A stretch of 64,000 nucleotides of DNA from Saccharibacillus qingshengii (lineage in GTDB: Bacteria; Bacillota; Bacilli; Paenibacillales; Paenibacillaceae): NCBI RefSeq assembly GCF_013185195.1, contig NZ_JAAZWC010000014.1:1-64000 (forward strand), read 5' to 3'. A program made the translations under genes and the position numbers. Positions 26,172 through 35,266 of this stretch are shown one piece after another (positions within the stretch are counted from its first letter, which is position 1; each line of letters opens with the position of its first letter). A model generated the notes under the pieces. That model did no database searches, had not been told where the DNA came from, and was given only the letters and a program-made list of their open reading frames with translations.

Positions 26172-26560
26172 GTCGCGCACACCCCTTGCGGAAAATCCGT
26201 TTCTTTTTAAGTAAGGGCTTACATCTTAAGTCACATATAGGCCGGGAACCAAGTCGGACGGCATACCCTTAATCGACAATATAGTCCTTCCTCAGACAGA
26301 TTACAACAAAATAATGCACAGCGTTAATGAAAGAAAGAAGGAATCGGACCCGAAAAGCCGTCTGTACGGGGCTTCCGCAAACTGCAACCGTTTTGTCACA
26401 TCATGCAGGACTATCTGTTTCAAATTGCGGGTATACTTGACTTGTAAGCGTGTACAAACCGAACGATCCATGACACGGACAAATTTATATTTCAGGCGAC
26501 GGGCCTCCTTCACTTGGTTAGGGACTTCCGGACGCCCATTCCCTAAGGAGGTTCACGCTG
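26172..26560. other. Divergent promoter region between MFS and TorD genes
   Basis: No gene seen. GTAAG-GG-CTTAC (26211-26222) is a possible operator for the minus-strand MFS gene, flanked by TTAAG and CTTAA arms that extend the dyad imperfectly. On the right, a TATACT (26432-26437) may be the -10 for the torD gene, but its -35 is poor. Confidence 0.45.
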
Positions 26561-27229
26561 ATGACGACCGCAATGATGGAAAGACCCGAATCGGCCGCCC
26601 ACGGAGACGAACACTGGACATATACCCGATTGACGCTGTATCAGCTGCTGAGCGATTTTATCATTTATAAACCGAGTGTCCATCTGCTGATGAAATGGCG
26701 CCGCCATCTCGAACGGATTAGCTGGGACAATGAAGCTTTTGGACGATTCCGAGTGCTGGTCGCCGATCGGGATACTTCTTCGCTGCCTGCCTTTTGTGCA
26801 GCGGAGTCGCACGAATACGAACGTCTGGTCGGACGGCGGCAGTCCAGCGGCATCCCTCTGCGGGAGTCGTTCTATGCCGGCGGCACCGCCGAAGTGACAG
26901 CCTGCCGGGCCAGTGCGGAATACGACCGTGCGGGCGTAATCCTGAATAAAACGGCCGGGGAAAAAGACGACGAACTGAGCGTGGAACTGGAATTTATGAC
27001 GGTACTGGCCGAGCGGATGACCGAAGGGGTACGTTCCCGTGAAGAGCGCGAGCGCCTGGCCCGGATCCAATTGGGATTCGTGAAGCGCCATCTGCTGACC
27101 TGGGTGCCTTCATTCTGCGCCGAGCTTCGTAGCCATACCGAAAGCGCGCTGTATCTGGAACTCTGCGGCATGCTGGAAGCGTTGATTACCCGCGATTACC
27201 AGTGGCTCAGCGCCCGGATCGACGACTGA
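26561..27229 (+). CDS. TorD/DmsD family molybdoenzyme-maturation chaperone
   Basis: A 222-residue all-helical protein with the family landmarks EYERL (85-89), PLRESFY (99-105), DELSVELEFM (137-146) and the HLLTWVPSF segment (177-185). TorD/NarJ-like chaperones hold the Tat signal or apo-form of a molybdenum reductase until its cofactor is inserted. No reductase gene is adjacent, which is unusual; the only molybdopterin enzyme in view (17685-19799) has no Tat signal and lies 7 kb away. AAGGAGG is nine bases before the ATG. A very strong terminator follows, so it is a single-gene unit. Confidence 0.8.
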   Translation: MTTAMMERPESAAHGDEHWTYTRLTLYQLLSDFIIYKPSVHLLMKWRRHLERISWDNEAFGRFRVLVADRDTSSLPAFCAAESHEYERLVGRRQSSGIPLRESFYAGGTAEVTACRASAEYDRAGVILNKTAGEKDDELSVELEFMTVLAERMTEGVRSREERERLARIQLGFVKRHLLTWVPSFCAELRSHTESALYLELCGMLEALITRDYQWLSARIDD

Positions 27230-27256
27230 CCGTATCCATAACCGATAACCCAACAG

Positions 27257-27303
27257 GCCGCCTGCATGCTTCTCCGTTCGGAGAAGCATGCAGGCGGCTT
27301 TTG
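27257..27303 (+). terminator. Terminator after the torD-like gene
   Basis: A perfect 20-bp inverted repeat (27257-27276 with 27279-27298) closed by CGTTCG, followed by TTTT. Confidence 0.92.
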
Positions 27304-27333
27304 TCATGAATGTTTCGTTTGCCTGCCGGGTGT

Positions 27334-27463
27334 CCAAATGGGCCATAGACCAATACCTTGACCAAGTTAAAGGTAAGGGTACGCCCCCTTCAAACGCACC
27401 TAAAGCGCGTGTGCTTGAAGAGAACGTAAACCTCGGATTAGGGTGGGTCAAGGTACCATTTGG
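27334..27463 (+). ncRNA. Candidate structured leader RNA (possible riboswitch) before gluconokinase
   Basis: CCAAATGG (27334-27341) and TACCTTGACC (27354-27363) are complementary, in order, to the continuous GGTCAAGGTA-CCATTTGG (27446-27463), giving 8- and 10-bp helices with a 12-base bulge on one side. They enclose about 82 bases that contain a hairpin (CTTCAA-A-CGCAC at 27388-27399 with GTGTG-C-TTGAAG at 27409-27420). Its loop CCTAA can pair with TTAGG (27438-27442), a possible pseudoknot. The gntK Shine-Dalgarno starts about 10 bases after the closing helix. I match it to no riboswitch class I know. Confidence 0.5.
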
Positions 27464-27488
27464 GCCGAAAGCGAAGGAGGATTCCGTC

Positions 27489-29078
27489 ATGGGACTATAT
27501 ATCGGACTTGATATCGGAACGACAAGCACCAAAGCCTTTTTATATGATGAGAAAGGCGGGATTCGCGGAGGTTCGCAGCAGGCTTATCCGCTGCTGGTAC
27601 CGGAAGCGGGACGCGCCGAGCAGCGCCCGGACGAGCTGCTGGATGCCGTAATCGAAGCGATCCGGGGCGCGATGCAGGATGCGGGAGCCCGGGCGGACGA
27701 GATTTCGGCCGTCGGCATCAGCGCGGCCATGCACAGTGTCATGGCCGTGGACAGCGAAGGGAAGCCGCTGACGCCGCTGATTACGTGGGCGGACAACCGA
27801 AGCCTCGGACAGGCGAACGATCTGCGCCGAAACGGCGAAGCCGGAAGGCTGTACCGGGCGACAGGGACTCCCGTCCATCCGATGTCGCCGCTGACCAAGC
27901 TGCTCTGGCTGCGCAGCCGCGAACCGGAACTATTCAAGCGGGCGGCCAAATTCATTTCGTTTAAAGAGTATCTGCTCTATCGGCTGTTCGGCCGTTATGC
28001 GATCGATGTCTCGCTCGCTTCGGCGACAGGCATGCTCGATCTGAATACGCTGGACTGGAACGAATCGGCACTGCGTCTGACCGGCCTTTCCCCGGAACGG
28101 CTCGGTGAGATCGTGCCGATCACGGAACGCTTCAGCGGCATGGACCGGGCCCTTGCGGGGCGAATGGGCCTGCGGCCGGAGACGCCGTGGATTGCCGGCG
28201 CAAGCGACGGAGCGCTTGCCAATGTAGGCGTAGGCGCTCTTGAACGGGGAGAAACGGCGGTGACGATCGGAACGAGCGGTGCCGTGCGCTCGTTTGCCGA
28301 ACATCCGAGTACGGATATCGGCGGCCGGACCTTCTGCTACGCGTTCGAACCGGACCGCTGGCTGATCGGCGGTCCGACCAACAACGGAGGCATCGCGCTG
28401 CGCTGGTATCTGGAGAAATTCGTAATCGGCGAAGGCGAGAGTGCCGACCTCAAGGAGAAAGAAGCGTTGAACCGGATCATGCAGCTGGCGGATTCCGTGC
28501 CGCCCGGTTCCGAAGGGCTGCTGTTCCTGCCTTATTTAAGCGGAGAACGGGCACCTTACTGGAATGCAGATGCCCGGGGGACTTATTTTGGTGCGACTTT
28601 GCATCACGGCCGCGCCCATTTTGGCCGCGCCACCATGGAAGGCGTCCTGTTCGCCGTACGCACGGTCTACGATGCCTTGACGCAGCATGACGTATCCAAT
28701 CGGTCGCTGCTGGCCTCCGGAGGATTCGCCAAAAGCGAAACCTGGACGCAGATGCTGGCGGATCTGGCGGGCACTCGCGTCATTGTGCCGGATACGTATG
28801 AAGCTTCGGCTTTTGGCGCAGCCTCCGTCGCCATGCTGGCGGACGGCGCGATCGGCGATCTAAGCGAAGTGAAGGAGCGGATCGGCATCCTGCGCACGCA
28901 TGAGCCGGACCCGCAGCGCTTCGGAACGTACGAACGTTATTATTCGCTGTTCAAGCGGGTGTACGATCAGCTTGAACCGGTATTCCCGGAGATTGCGCAG
29001 CTTCAACGGGGAACGGGCGTGAACCACGAAGACGAGAGCGAAGAAGGCGAAGCGAAGCATACTGTACCGGAGAAATAA
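27489..29078 (+). CDS. gntK: Gluconokinase, FGGY carbohydrate kinase
   Basis: A 529-residue FGGY kinase. The N-terminal phosphate site LYIGLDIGTTSTKAF, the MHSVMAVD and WADNRS substrate segments, and GASDGALANVGVGA in the second domain are those of gluconokinases, which make 6-phosphogluconate from gluconate; xylulokinase is the near alternative. The C-terminus is about 15 residues longer than usual and very acidic. The start has AAGGAGG eight bases upstream. No gluconate permease or GntR regulator is adjacent. A structured leader lies just upstream and a terminator follows. Confidence 0.88.
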   Translation: MGLYIGLDIGTTSTKAFLYDEKGGIRGGSQQAYPLLVPEAGRAEQRPDELLDAVIEAIRGAMQDAGARADEISAVGISAAMHSVMAVDSEGKPLTPLITWADNRSLGQANDLRRNGEAGRLYRATGTPVHPMSPLTKLLWLRSREPELFKRAAKFISFKEYLLYRLFGRYAIDVSLASATGMLDLNTLDWNESALRLTGLSPERLGEIVPITERFSGMDRALAGRMGLRPETPWIAGASDGALANVGVGALERGETAVTIGTSGAVRSFAEHPSTDIGGRTFCYAFEPDRWLIGGPTNNGGIALRWYLEKFVIGEGESADLKEKEALNRIMQLADSVPPGSEGLLFLPYLSGERAPYWNADARGTYFGATLHHGRAHFGRATMEGVLFAVRTVYDALTQHDVSNRSLLASGGFAKSETWTQMLADLAGTRVIVPDTYEASAFGAASVAMLADGAIGDLSEVKERIGILRTHEPDPQRFGTYERYYSLFKRVYDQLEPVFPEIAQLQRGTGVNHEDESEEGEAKHTVPEK

Positions 29079-29157
29079 GGCGGCTTCGCGCAAAAGGAGA
29101 TACGCGGAAGCTCCGCAGCTCCCTGCCCGAGTTCGCCGTCCCTTCGTCTCACGACAA

Positions 29158-29206
29158 AAAAAGAACCCTTCACCCCGCACGGTTCGCGGGGTGAAGGGTT
29201 CTTTGT
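29158..29206. terminator. Bidirectional terminator between gntK and the RND pump gene
   Basis: A 19-bp perfect stem (29160-29178 with 29186-29204) flanked by A and T runs, between convergent genes. Confidence 0.92.
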
Positions 29207-29232
29207 GTTTGGAAAGTCTTCGGAGCCGCCGT

Positions 29233-32200
29233 TTAATTCAGAGGAGTCTCCAGCTTTTCCATTTCGGCGCGTCTGGCGCGCGATTTGGAGCTGATCTTCA
29301 TCAGGAATTCGTAGACGACCGGCACGATTACGAGCGTCAGCAGCGTAGAGCTGATCAGACCGCCGATAACCGTGATGCCGAGACCTTTGGAGATGATGCC
29401 GGCGCCGCCTTCCCAGCCGGCGACCAGAGGGATCAGGGCACCGATCGTGGCGAGCGCCGTCATCAGGATCGGACGCAGACGCGTCGAACCGGCTTCCAGC
29501 AGCGCTTCGCGGGTCGACATCCCTTCACGCTCTTTGTGAATAACGCGGTCGATCAGGACGATGGCATTGGTAACCACGATCCCGATCAGCATCAGTACCC
29601 CCATAAGCGCCGATACGCTGAGCGATTCGCCGCCGATCAGCAGGCCGATCAAGGCGCCGATCGCGATAAACGGCAGGGAGAACAAGATGGCGAACGGAGC
29701 CAGGCCGCCGCCGAACGTGACCACGAGGACGAAGTAGACGATCGCGATCGCGGCCAGCATGGCAAGTCCAAGCTGCGAGAACGTATCGTTGATCTGCTCG
29801 GTTACGCCGCCGAATTCGACGGTGATGCCGTCCGGCAGATCCAGAGCGTTGATCTTGTCTTCAAGAGCCGTCGAAGCGCCGCCGACGTCGGACGAGACGA
29901 TATTGGCCGACAGTTGGGCGACGGTCTTGCCGTTCGAACGGGAGATGGTGTCGGGCGCAATGCCTTCCTGCACTTCCGTTACGTCCGAGATCGGAACCTG
30001 GATGCCGAGCGGAGAAGTGAGCTCGGTTTTTTCGATGTCCGACAGGGTTTTGAACGTTTTGCTTTCCGTTTCGATATAGACGTTATGGTTTTGGCCGTCC
30101 AGGTCGACTTCCGTCAATACCGGACGCTGGGTGACCGGAGCGAGCGTCATGGCAATCTGCCCGGCGGTCAGGCCGTAGGAGCTGAGCTTCTGCTGGTCGG
30201 CTACCAGCGTGTACTGGCTGTAACCTTCCGCGAGATTGCTCTCGGCTTCTTCGAAGTTGGAATCTTCCTGGATCAGCTTGAGGATATCGTCGGCGACCGG
30301 TTTGAGATCATCCGTGCTGTCGCCGTAGACGCTGACGCTGAGCTGGCTGCCTCCGAGGCCGCCGCCGATATCCATCTGGCTCCATTCGCCTTCCGGTACG
30401 CGTTCTTGAAGACCTGCGAGCAGGTCTTCTTTGACCGTGTCGAAATTCTTCGTATCGCTGTTGAACTCGGTATAGAACAAGGCGGAGTTGGCCGAACCGA
30501 AGCCCAGCGGGTTCGATCCGCCGATCGAATACTGCATACTGGTGAGATTCGGCTGTTCGCGTACGAATTCTTCCGCTTCAAGCATGCGCTGCTGCGCCTG
30601 CTCGTCGGTCGCGCCCGCTTCCGGGGCATACGTGAACGTGAACGTCTTGTCTTCCTGCTCGGGCAGGAAGCTGGTTCCGACGTAAGGCAGGGTGAACAAG
30701 CTGCCGATCAGCAGGAACACGGCGATCAGGAATGTGATCAGCTTGTGCGACAGCGACCAGTTCAAGATACGCTTGTATCCTTCGGCCATGCGTCCCGGCT
30801 TGTCGTGCGACGTTTTCTTTTTGAGACCGCCGCGGAACAGGCTGTGCGCCAGCATCGGAACGATCGTAATCGCGATCAGCAGCGAAGCCAGCAGCGCGAA
30901 TACCATGGTGAGCGCGAACGGCATAAACAGTTCGCCGACCATCCCGCTGACAAAAGCAAGCGGAACGAACACGGCGAGCGTGACGATCGTCGAGGACATG
31001 ATCGGCAGGAACATCTCGCGCGTTGCGGCGCTGATCAGCTGGCGTCCGCGCAGCTTCTCGGTATCCAGCGACATGCGCCGGTAGATGTTCTCGATGACGA
31101 CAATCGAGTCGTCGACAACCCGGCCGATCGCCACGGTCATGGCGCCGAGCGTCATCATGTTCAAGGTGACGTCCATCTGCTTGAGCAGCAGCACCGCGAT
31201 CAGCAGCGACAGCGGAATCGAGATGATCGAGATGATCGTCGAGCGGAAATCGCGCAGGAACAGCAGGATGATCAAGACGGCGAACAGCGCGCCGAAGATC
31301 GCTTTCTCCAGCATGGTCCGGACCGAATCTTCGATCGGCTTGCCCTGATCGAGCATAACGGTCAGGTTCAGGCCGGAATACTGGCTTTCCAGATCGGCGA
31401 TACGATCTTTGACCGCGTTCACGACGTCGACGGTATTGGCATCGTTGGTCTTGACGATCTGGATGCCGATCGATTCCAGGCCGTTCGTACGGGAGACGGA
31501 CTCGGAACTGCCGATGACTTCGATCTTGGCGATCTCGCTCAGTTTGACGGTCGGCAGACCGGCTGCAGCCGCAGCCGCTCCGGCCGCGGCTTCCTCGCCC
31601 TGAACCGGTGCGACCGGCGCGGCGGCATTATCCGTGCCGGTTGGCGTACCTGCCGCTGCGGCGCCCTGGCTTTCGGTTGGACGAACGGCTTCCGCGCCGG
31701 CAGCTCCGCCGGGAGCCTGTCCCTGCGTGCCGGAAGCGTTCGGAGCCGCTTCTGCGGCAGCTCCGCCCTGCGACGGGGTGACCGGAATCTCCAGCGCTTT
31801 GAGGTCTTCAAGCGTGGTGACGTTGCCGTCCACCACTACCGCGGACTGCGAATCGTCCAGCGTAAACAGGCCGAGCGGAGCCCGGACGGACGAAGCGTTC
31901 ACGATATTTTGCACCGTGTCCGGGGTCAAGCCCAATTCGGCCATCTTCTCGGCATTGAAAGTCAGCTGAACTTCGCGGACGTACTGGCCCGAGACCTGAA
32001 CGGAGGCGATGCCTTCAATCTTCTCAAGCTCCGGCAGCACTTGTTCCTGCGCGATCCGCGACAGTTCTTCCAGATCGTCGGTACCTTTGTCCGCCGATGC
32101 GCTCAGCGAGACGACCGGGAAGGAATTCAGGCTGAAGCGGGTGATGGTCGGACGCTCCACGCCTTCCGGCAGGGTGATCTGGTTGAGGCCTTCGCGGATC

Positions 32201-32523
32201 TGCGCGGTGGCTTCGTCGAGATTGGCGCCGAAGTTGAATTCGACGGCGATCGACGCTACATTTTCCATCGAGGAAGAAGTCACGTTCTGTACGCCGTTGA
32301 CATTGCGGAGCATCTGCTCCAGCGGAATAGAGACTTCGTTCATGACGGTTTCCGGGGCGGCGCCCGGATCGACGGCCGTAATACTCAGAAACGGGACGGT
32401 GATATCGGGAATCGTTTCCTGCTTCATGGTCAAACCTGCGTAGATGCCGGCAGCCGTGATTACAATCGTCAGAAACCAGATGGCGAGCTTATTCCTCAGG
32501 GAAAAGCCGATAATACTTTTCAT
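29233..32523 (-). CDS. RND-family efflux pump, SwrC/AcrB-like
   Basis: A 1096-residue inner-membrane pump. It has the AcrB-type layout of one helix, a large porter domain, helices 2-6, a second porter domain and helices 8-12. Motifs include ETIPDITVPFLSITAVDPGA at the start and VGRVVDDSIVVIENI-like proton-relay Asp residues in helix 4 (GRVVDDSIVV). In Gram-positives the best-known relative is SwrC (YerP), which exports surfactin. Residues about 247-322 are an Ala/Gly/Pro/Thr-rich insertion not expected in the family. GGAG precedes the ATG at 32523. It follows a TetR gene by about 100 bases on the same strand. Confidence 0.9.
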   Translation of the reverse strand: MKSIIGFSLRNKLAIWFLTIVITAAGIYAGLTMKQETIPDITVPFLSITAVDPGAAPETVMNEVSIPLEQMLRNVNGVQNVTSSSMENVASIAVEFNFGANLDEATAQIREGLNQITLPEGVERPTITRFSLNSFPVVSLSASADKGTDDLEELSRIAQEQVLPELEKIEGIASVQVSGQYVREVQLTFNAEKMAELGLTPDTVQNIVNASSVRAPLGLFTLDDSQSAVVVDGNVTTLEDLKALEIPVTPSQGGAAAEAAPNASGTQGQAPGGAAGAEAVRPTESQGAAAAGTPTGTDNAAAPVAPVQGEEAAAGAAAAAAGLPTVKLSEIAKIEVIGSSESVSRTNGLESIGIQIVKTNDANTVDVVNAVKDRIADLESQYSGLNLTVMLDQGKPIEDSVRTMLEKAIFGALFAVLIILLFLRDFRSTIISIISIPLSLLIAVLLLKQMDVTLNMMTLGAMTVAIGRVVDDSIVVIENIYRRMSLDTEKLRGRQLISAATREMFLPIMSSTIVTLAVFVPLAFVSGMVGELFMPFALTMVFALLASLLIAITIVPMLAHSLFRGGLKKKTSHDKPGRMAEGYKRILNWSLSHKLITFLIAVFLLIGSLFTLPYVGTSFLPEQEDKTFTFTYAPEAGATDEQAQQRMLEAEEFVREQPNLTSMQYSIGGSNPLGFGSANSALFYTEFNSDTKNFDTVKEDLLAGLQERVPEGEWSQMDIGGGLGGSQLSVSVYGDSTDDLKPVADDILKLIQEDSNFEEAESNLAEGYSQYTLVADQQKLSSYGLTAGQIAMTLAPVTQRPVLTEVDLDGQNHNVYIETESKTFKTLSDIEKTELTSPLGIQVPISDVTEVQEGIAPDTISRSNGKTVAQLSANIVSSDVGGASTALEDKINALDLPDGITVEFGGVTEQINDTFSQLGLAMLAAIAIVYFVLVVTFGGGLAPFAILFSLPFIAIGALIGLLIGGESLSVSALMGVLMLIGIVVTNAIVLIDRVIHKEREGMSTREALLEAGSTRLRPILMTALATIGALIPLVAGWEGGAGIISKGLGITVIGGLISSTLLTLVIVPVVYEFLMKISSKSRARRAEMEKLETPLN

Positions 32524-32626
32524 AAAAAGATTCTCCACTCCTCTAATAAATGGGCTGTGCCCGTGTACCGGGCTTCTTTGTCTCGATCCGGATAAGGCGG
32601 GGGCGGGGCGGCAGTATGGTTTTGGC

Positions 32627-33574
32627 TCAATGGGAACGCATCTCGTCCAAGCGGTAGAGCACGAGCGGGGACAGCTGTTCCAGCGCTCCGTGCAGGGCAT
32701 GAACGTCTTTCAGATTGGCGAGCATTCCCCGGACGACAGAGCGGCGGGGCAGTTCGGCAGACAATTCTTCCTCCAGCACACCCAGCGTTTCCAGAGCGTC
32801 TTCGCGTTCGCTTCGGCCGATCGGACTCCAGGCCAGCGTATCGCGCATTTGGCGGATCAGGATAAACGGGCGATTGGAAACGGAAGGATCTTCGGGAGCG
32901 TCTTCTACCCAGGTGGTCCACAGCGCGGGAGAAACGAGCGGATCCGGCTTCATGCCCAGTACGCGTTCGGCTGTGGCATCAAGCGTCAATTCCAGATGGC
33001 GAAGCACTTCGGCAATCGGAATTTCGGGCATGCCCCAGTCGGTCAGCTGCAGGTACGAGAAGACGAGACCGCCGACGACGATAGCGAAGTCCCCGGAATA
33101 CGGATCGATCTCGGGACCGTAGATCCCGATCAGGCTTCGGCGAATCTGGACGAACGCGGAAGCCAGCAGGGGGTGATGGGCGGTAGGCCCGCAGACTTTG
33201 GAACCCTTATCCGAAGCGAGGTCTTCGCCGATCCCGCTGAACTCGCGTTCGCGGATCTGCATCAAGATGAATTCCTTGAATTCGATCAGCGAATGCAGGA
33301 GGACTTCGATCTGGGCGTAAAACGCTTCGCGGGGCGGCAGATTGGCGGAAGCCGCTTTTTCCAACTTTTCGTGCAGCATGCCCAGCGCGTACTGGTGAAT
33401 GGCGCCAATCAGTTCTTCTTTGGAGCGGAAATGCTGGTAAAGCGTTCCTTTGGAGAAACCGCAGCGTTCCGCGATATCCTGCATGGAAGTTTCCTGGATT
33501 CCCCGTTCCGAAAACAAACCGAGTGCCACCGTAAAAATGGTTTGTCTGCGTTCCGCGGATTTATCGGTAAGCAA
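32627..33574 (-). CDS. TetR/AcrR family regulator of the RND pump
   Basis: A 315-residue regulator, longer than the usual 190-230. The HTH is standard (ERRQTIFTVALGLFSERG, then MQDIAERCGFSKGTLYQHF); the ligand domain ends near residue 200 and is followed by about 100 residues that look helical with no motif I know. The TTG at 33574 has AAAGGGGA seven bases upstream; the longer frame lacks a site. Its position ahead of the SwrC-like pump on the same strand suggests it controls that operon, sensing a pump substrate. Confidence 0.85.
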   Translation of the reverse strand: MLTDKSAERRQTIFTVALGLFSERGIQETSMQDIAERCGFSKGTLYQHFRSKEELIGAIHQYALGMLHEKLEKAASANLPPREAFYAQIEVLLHSLIEFKEFILMQIREREFSGIGEDLASDKGSKVCGPTAHHPLLASAFVQIRRSLIGIYGPEIDPYSGDFAIVVGGLVFSYLQLTDWGMPEIPIAEVLRHLELTLDATAERVLGMKPDPLVSPALWTTWVEDAPEDPSVSNRPFILIRQMRDTLAWSPIGRSEREDALETLGVLEEELSAELPRRSVVRGMLANLKDVHALHGALEQLSPLVLYRLDEMRSH

Positions 33575-33707
33575 AAGCAGTCCCCTTTCTTTTGACTGAT
33601 GAGTTCCATAATCGACTATTGGGTCAACAGTAGTATAAACCAAAAAAACGGCCGCCTCAACTTTGCCGGAAAACCGGGGTCGAAAGCGGTCGTTCGATCG
33701 AGTTTTT

Positions 33708-34022
33708 TTACGAAATCAGCTTCAATCCGACAGCCGCCGCCAGAATCATGGAAATGAACAGGATTCGCCGCGCTTCCTTCGGTTCGCCGTACATGAACAT
33801 GCCGACCAGGGCGCCGCCTACGGTGCCGATTCCGGTCCAGATCGCGTAAGCCGTGCCCATCGCGATATGCTGCATGGCATAGGTGAGCAGGGAGAAGCTC
33901 CCGGTAAAAGCGGCAATCAGCAGCACGTAGGCAGGCAATCCTTTGCGCAGGGAAACCTGCTTTAGACCGATAACGCCGAATACTTCACAGCAGCCTGCGA
34001 GAACAAGAGCGAGCCAAGGCAT
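33708..34022 (-). CDS. Small multidrug resistance (SMR) transporter subunit B
   Basis: A 104-residue, four-helix protein: MPWLALVLAGCCEVFGVIGLK carries the essential membrane Glu14, and AYAIWTGIGTVGGALVG is the SMR signature. AAAGGAGG is eight bases before the ATG. Its start lies one base after the stop of a second SMR gene (TGAGATG), so the two are translated together and likely form a heterodimeric antiporter of the YkkCD/EbrAB type, for quaternary or guanidinium-like cations. Confidence 0.9.
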   Translation of the reverse strand: MPWLALVLAGCCEVFGVIGLKQVSLRKGLPAYVLLIAAFTGSFSLLTYAMQHIAMGTAYAIWTGIGTVGGALVGMFMYGEPKEARRILFISMILAAAVGLKLIS

Positions 34023-34023
34023 C

Positions 34024-34395
34024 TCAGACCGCCTCCTTTCCTTGGGCCGAAGACCCATTCTCCGCCGGCTGCGCGTCGGTGACAAGCTTAAGCCCGACTA
34101 CGCCGGACAGCAGCAGCAGAATCAGCAGCGTCTTGGCCAGGCTGAACGGTTCGCCGAACAGCAGCGTCTCGGCAACGACGGTTCCCGCCGTGCCGAGTCC
34201 CGTGAATACGGCATATACGCTGCCGATCGGCAGCACTTTGGAAGCGCCGATCATCAGCCAGAAACTGGCGGCGATCCCGATGATGGTCAGCAGCCATTCC
34301 CAAATATTCGAGGAGTGCTTCAGTCCGGATACCCAGGCGACTTCAAACATTCCTCCGATCAAAACATAGGTCCATCCGCGGTTTGTGCGGCTCAT
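34024..34395 (-). CDS. Small multidrug resistance (SMR) transporter subunit A
   Basis: A 123-residue SMR protein with four helices: WTYVLIGGMFEVAWVSGLK holds the conserved membrane Glu, and SVYAVFTGLGTAGTVV is the signature. A polar tail of about 18 residues after helix 4 is longer than usual. AAGGAG is 11 bases upstream of the ATG. It sits between a TetR gene (47 bases upstream) and its SMR partner (one base downstream) in one operon. Confidence 0.9.
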   Translation of the reverse strand: MSRTNRGWTYVLIGGMFEVAWVSGLKHSSNIWEWLLTIIGIAASFWLMIGASKVLPIGSVYAVFTGLGTAGTVVAETLLFGEPFSLAKTLLILLLLSGVVGLKLVTDAQPAENGSSAQGKEAV

Positions 34396-34442
34396 AACAA
34401 TGACAGCTCCTTCATTTAATGACTGGATGATTCACAAAAGGC

Positions 34443-35024
34443 TTAACGGATCAAGATGCCCCGGCAGTAGACCGGCCAGACCGCGGCAAGGCGGCGGGCG
34501 GCGGTGGAACGGCTACCGTAGATGGCTTCGGCCATGATACCGTCGAGTACGGTCACGTAGGCCAGCGCCGCTTCTTCGGCTCCGCCGGGATGCAGGCGCG
34601 CTGCATTCTCCGGACGTTTGAGCATACGGGTGAGCGCGCGTTCCGCCTGTCTGAAGAACGGATTGACGAGGGTCGTGACTTCATCGTGCAGGGCACTTGG
34701 AGGGAAATAGCACATTCGCAGCAAAAAGCGGGTCTCCGTGTCCGACTCGTAATCGTCGAGCAGCCGCTCCGCCAGCCGGTACATCGCTTCTTCCGGCGGG
34801 CCGTCCGACTTTTCCAGTACATACCGGAACAGCGTCAGACGCTTGCGCCGAAGCGCCCGGGTGAACACGGACAGGAACAGATCTTCCTTGCTGCGAAAAT
34901 GCGCATAGATCGAAGGCTTGCGAATCCCTACGACTTCGGCGATCCGTCCCAGGGAAGCTCCTTCAAATCCCTCCGCGGCAAACAGGCTCAGCGCAGTATC
35001 TTCTATAAAAGGCTTGCGGGTCAT
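34443..35024 (-). CDS. TetR family regulator of the paired SMR genes
   Basis: A 193-residue regulator; the HTH is SLGRIAEVVGIRKPSIYAHFRSKEDLF, and the C-terminal domain is of the TetR_C type. The ATG at 35024 has AAGGAGG seven bases upstream. It is the first gene of a TetR-SMR-SMR operon and has an almost perfect palindrome just upstream (35059-35074), so it most likely represses itself and the pump and lets go when a cationic ligand binds. Confidence 0.9.
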   Translation of the reverse strand: MTRKPFIEDTALSLFAAEGFEGASLGRIAEVVGIRKPSIYAHFRSKEDLFLSVFTRALRRKRLTLFRYVLEKSDGPPEEAMYRLAERLLDDYESDTETRFLLRMCYFPPSALHDEVTTLVNPFFRQAERALTRMLKRPENAARLHPGGAEEAALAYVTVLDGIMAEAIYGSRSTAARRLAAVWPVYCRGILIR

Positions 35025-35058
35025 TCGAACGCCTCCTTGACCGGGGAATACCAAACAA

Positions 35059-35074
35059 ACTAACGGTCGTTAGT
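35059..35074 (-). promoter_or_regulatory. TetR operator of the SMR operon
   Basis: ACTAACG-GT-CGTTAGT is a 16-bp palindrome with 7-bp perfect arms, 35 bases before the tetR start and adjacent to a TATTTT -10-like hexamer on the minus strand. Confidence 0.8.
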
Positions 35075-35266
35075 CTTAAAATAGCACGCTGAATTCGCAA
35101 AGTCAAAGAAAAAGGCGAAAAAAGGTCCGGCGGCGAATAGGAGTTCGTGGGTTAAACTCGCAGGCTTGGCGGCCTGAAGAGTGAAACCGATAGCGCATTG
35201 GAACGTAATGACCGGAATATACAGAGCGGAATAATCGCGATCTTGCCGCAGGAAGGGGAGTTAAAC

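Noticed and set aside
29191-32595. A 1134-codon plus-strand frame opposite the RND pump
   Set aside because: Antisense shadow rich in Arg, Asp and Gln; the minus strand encodes an unmistakable RND transporter.
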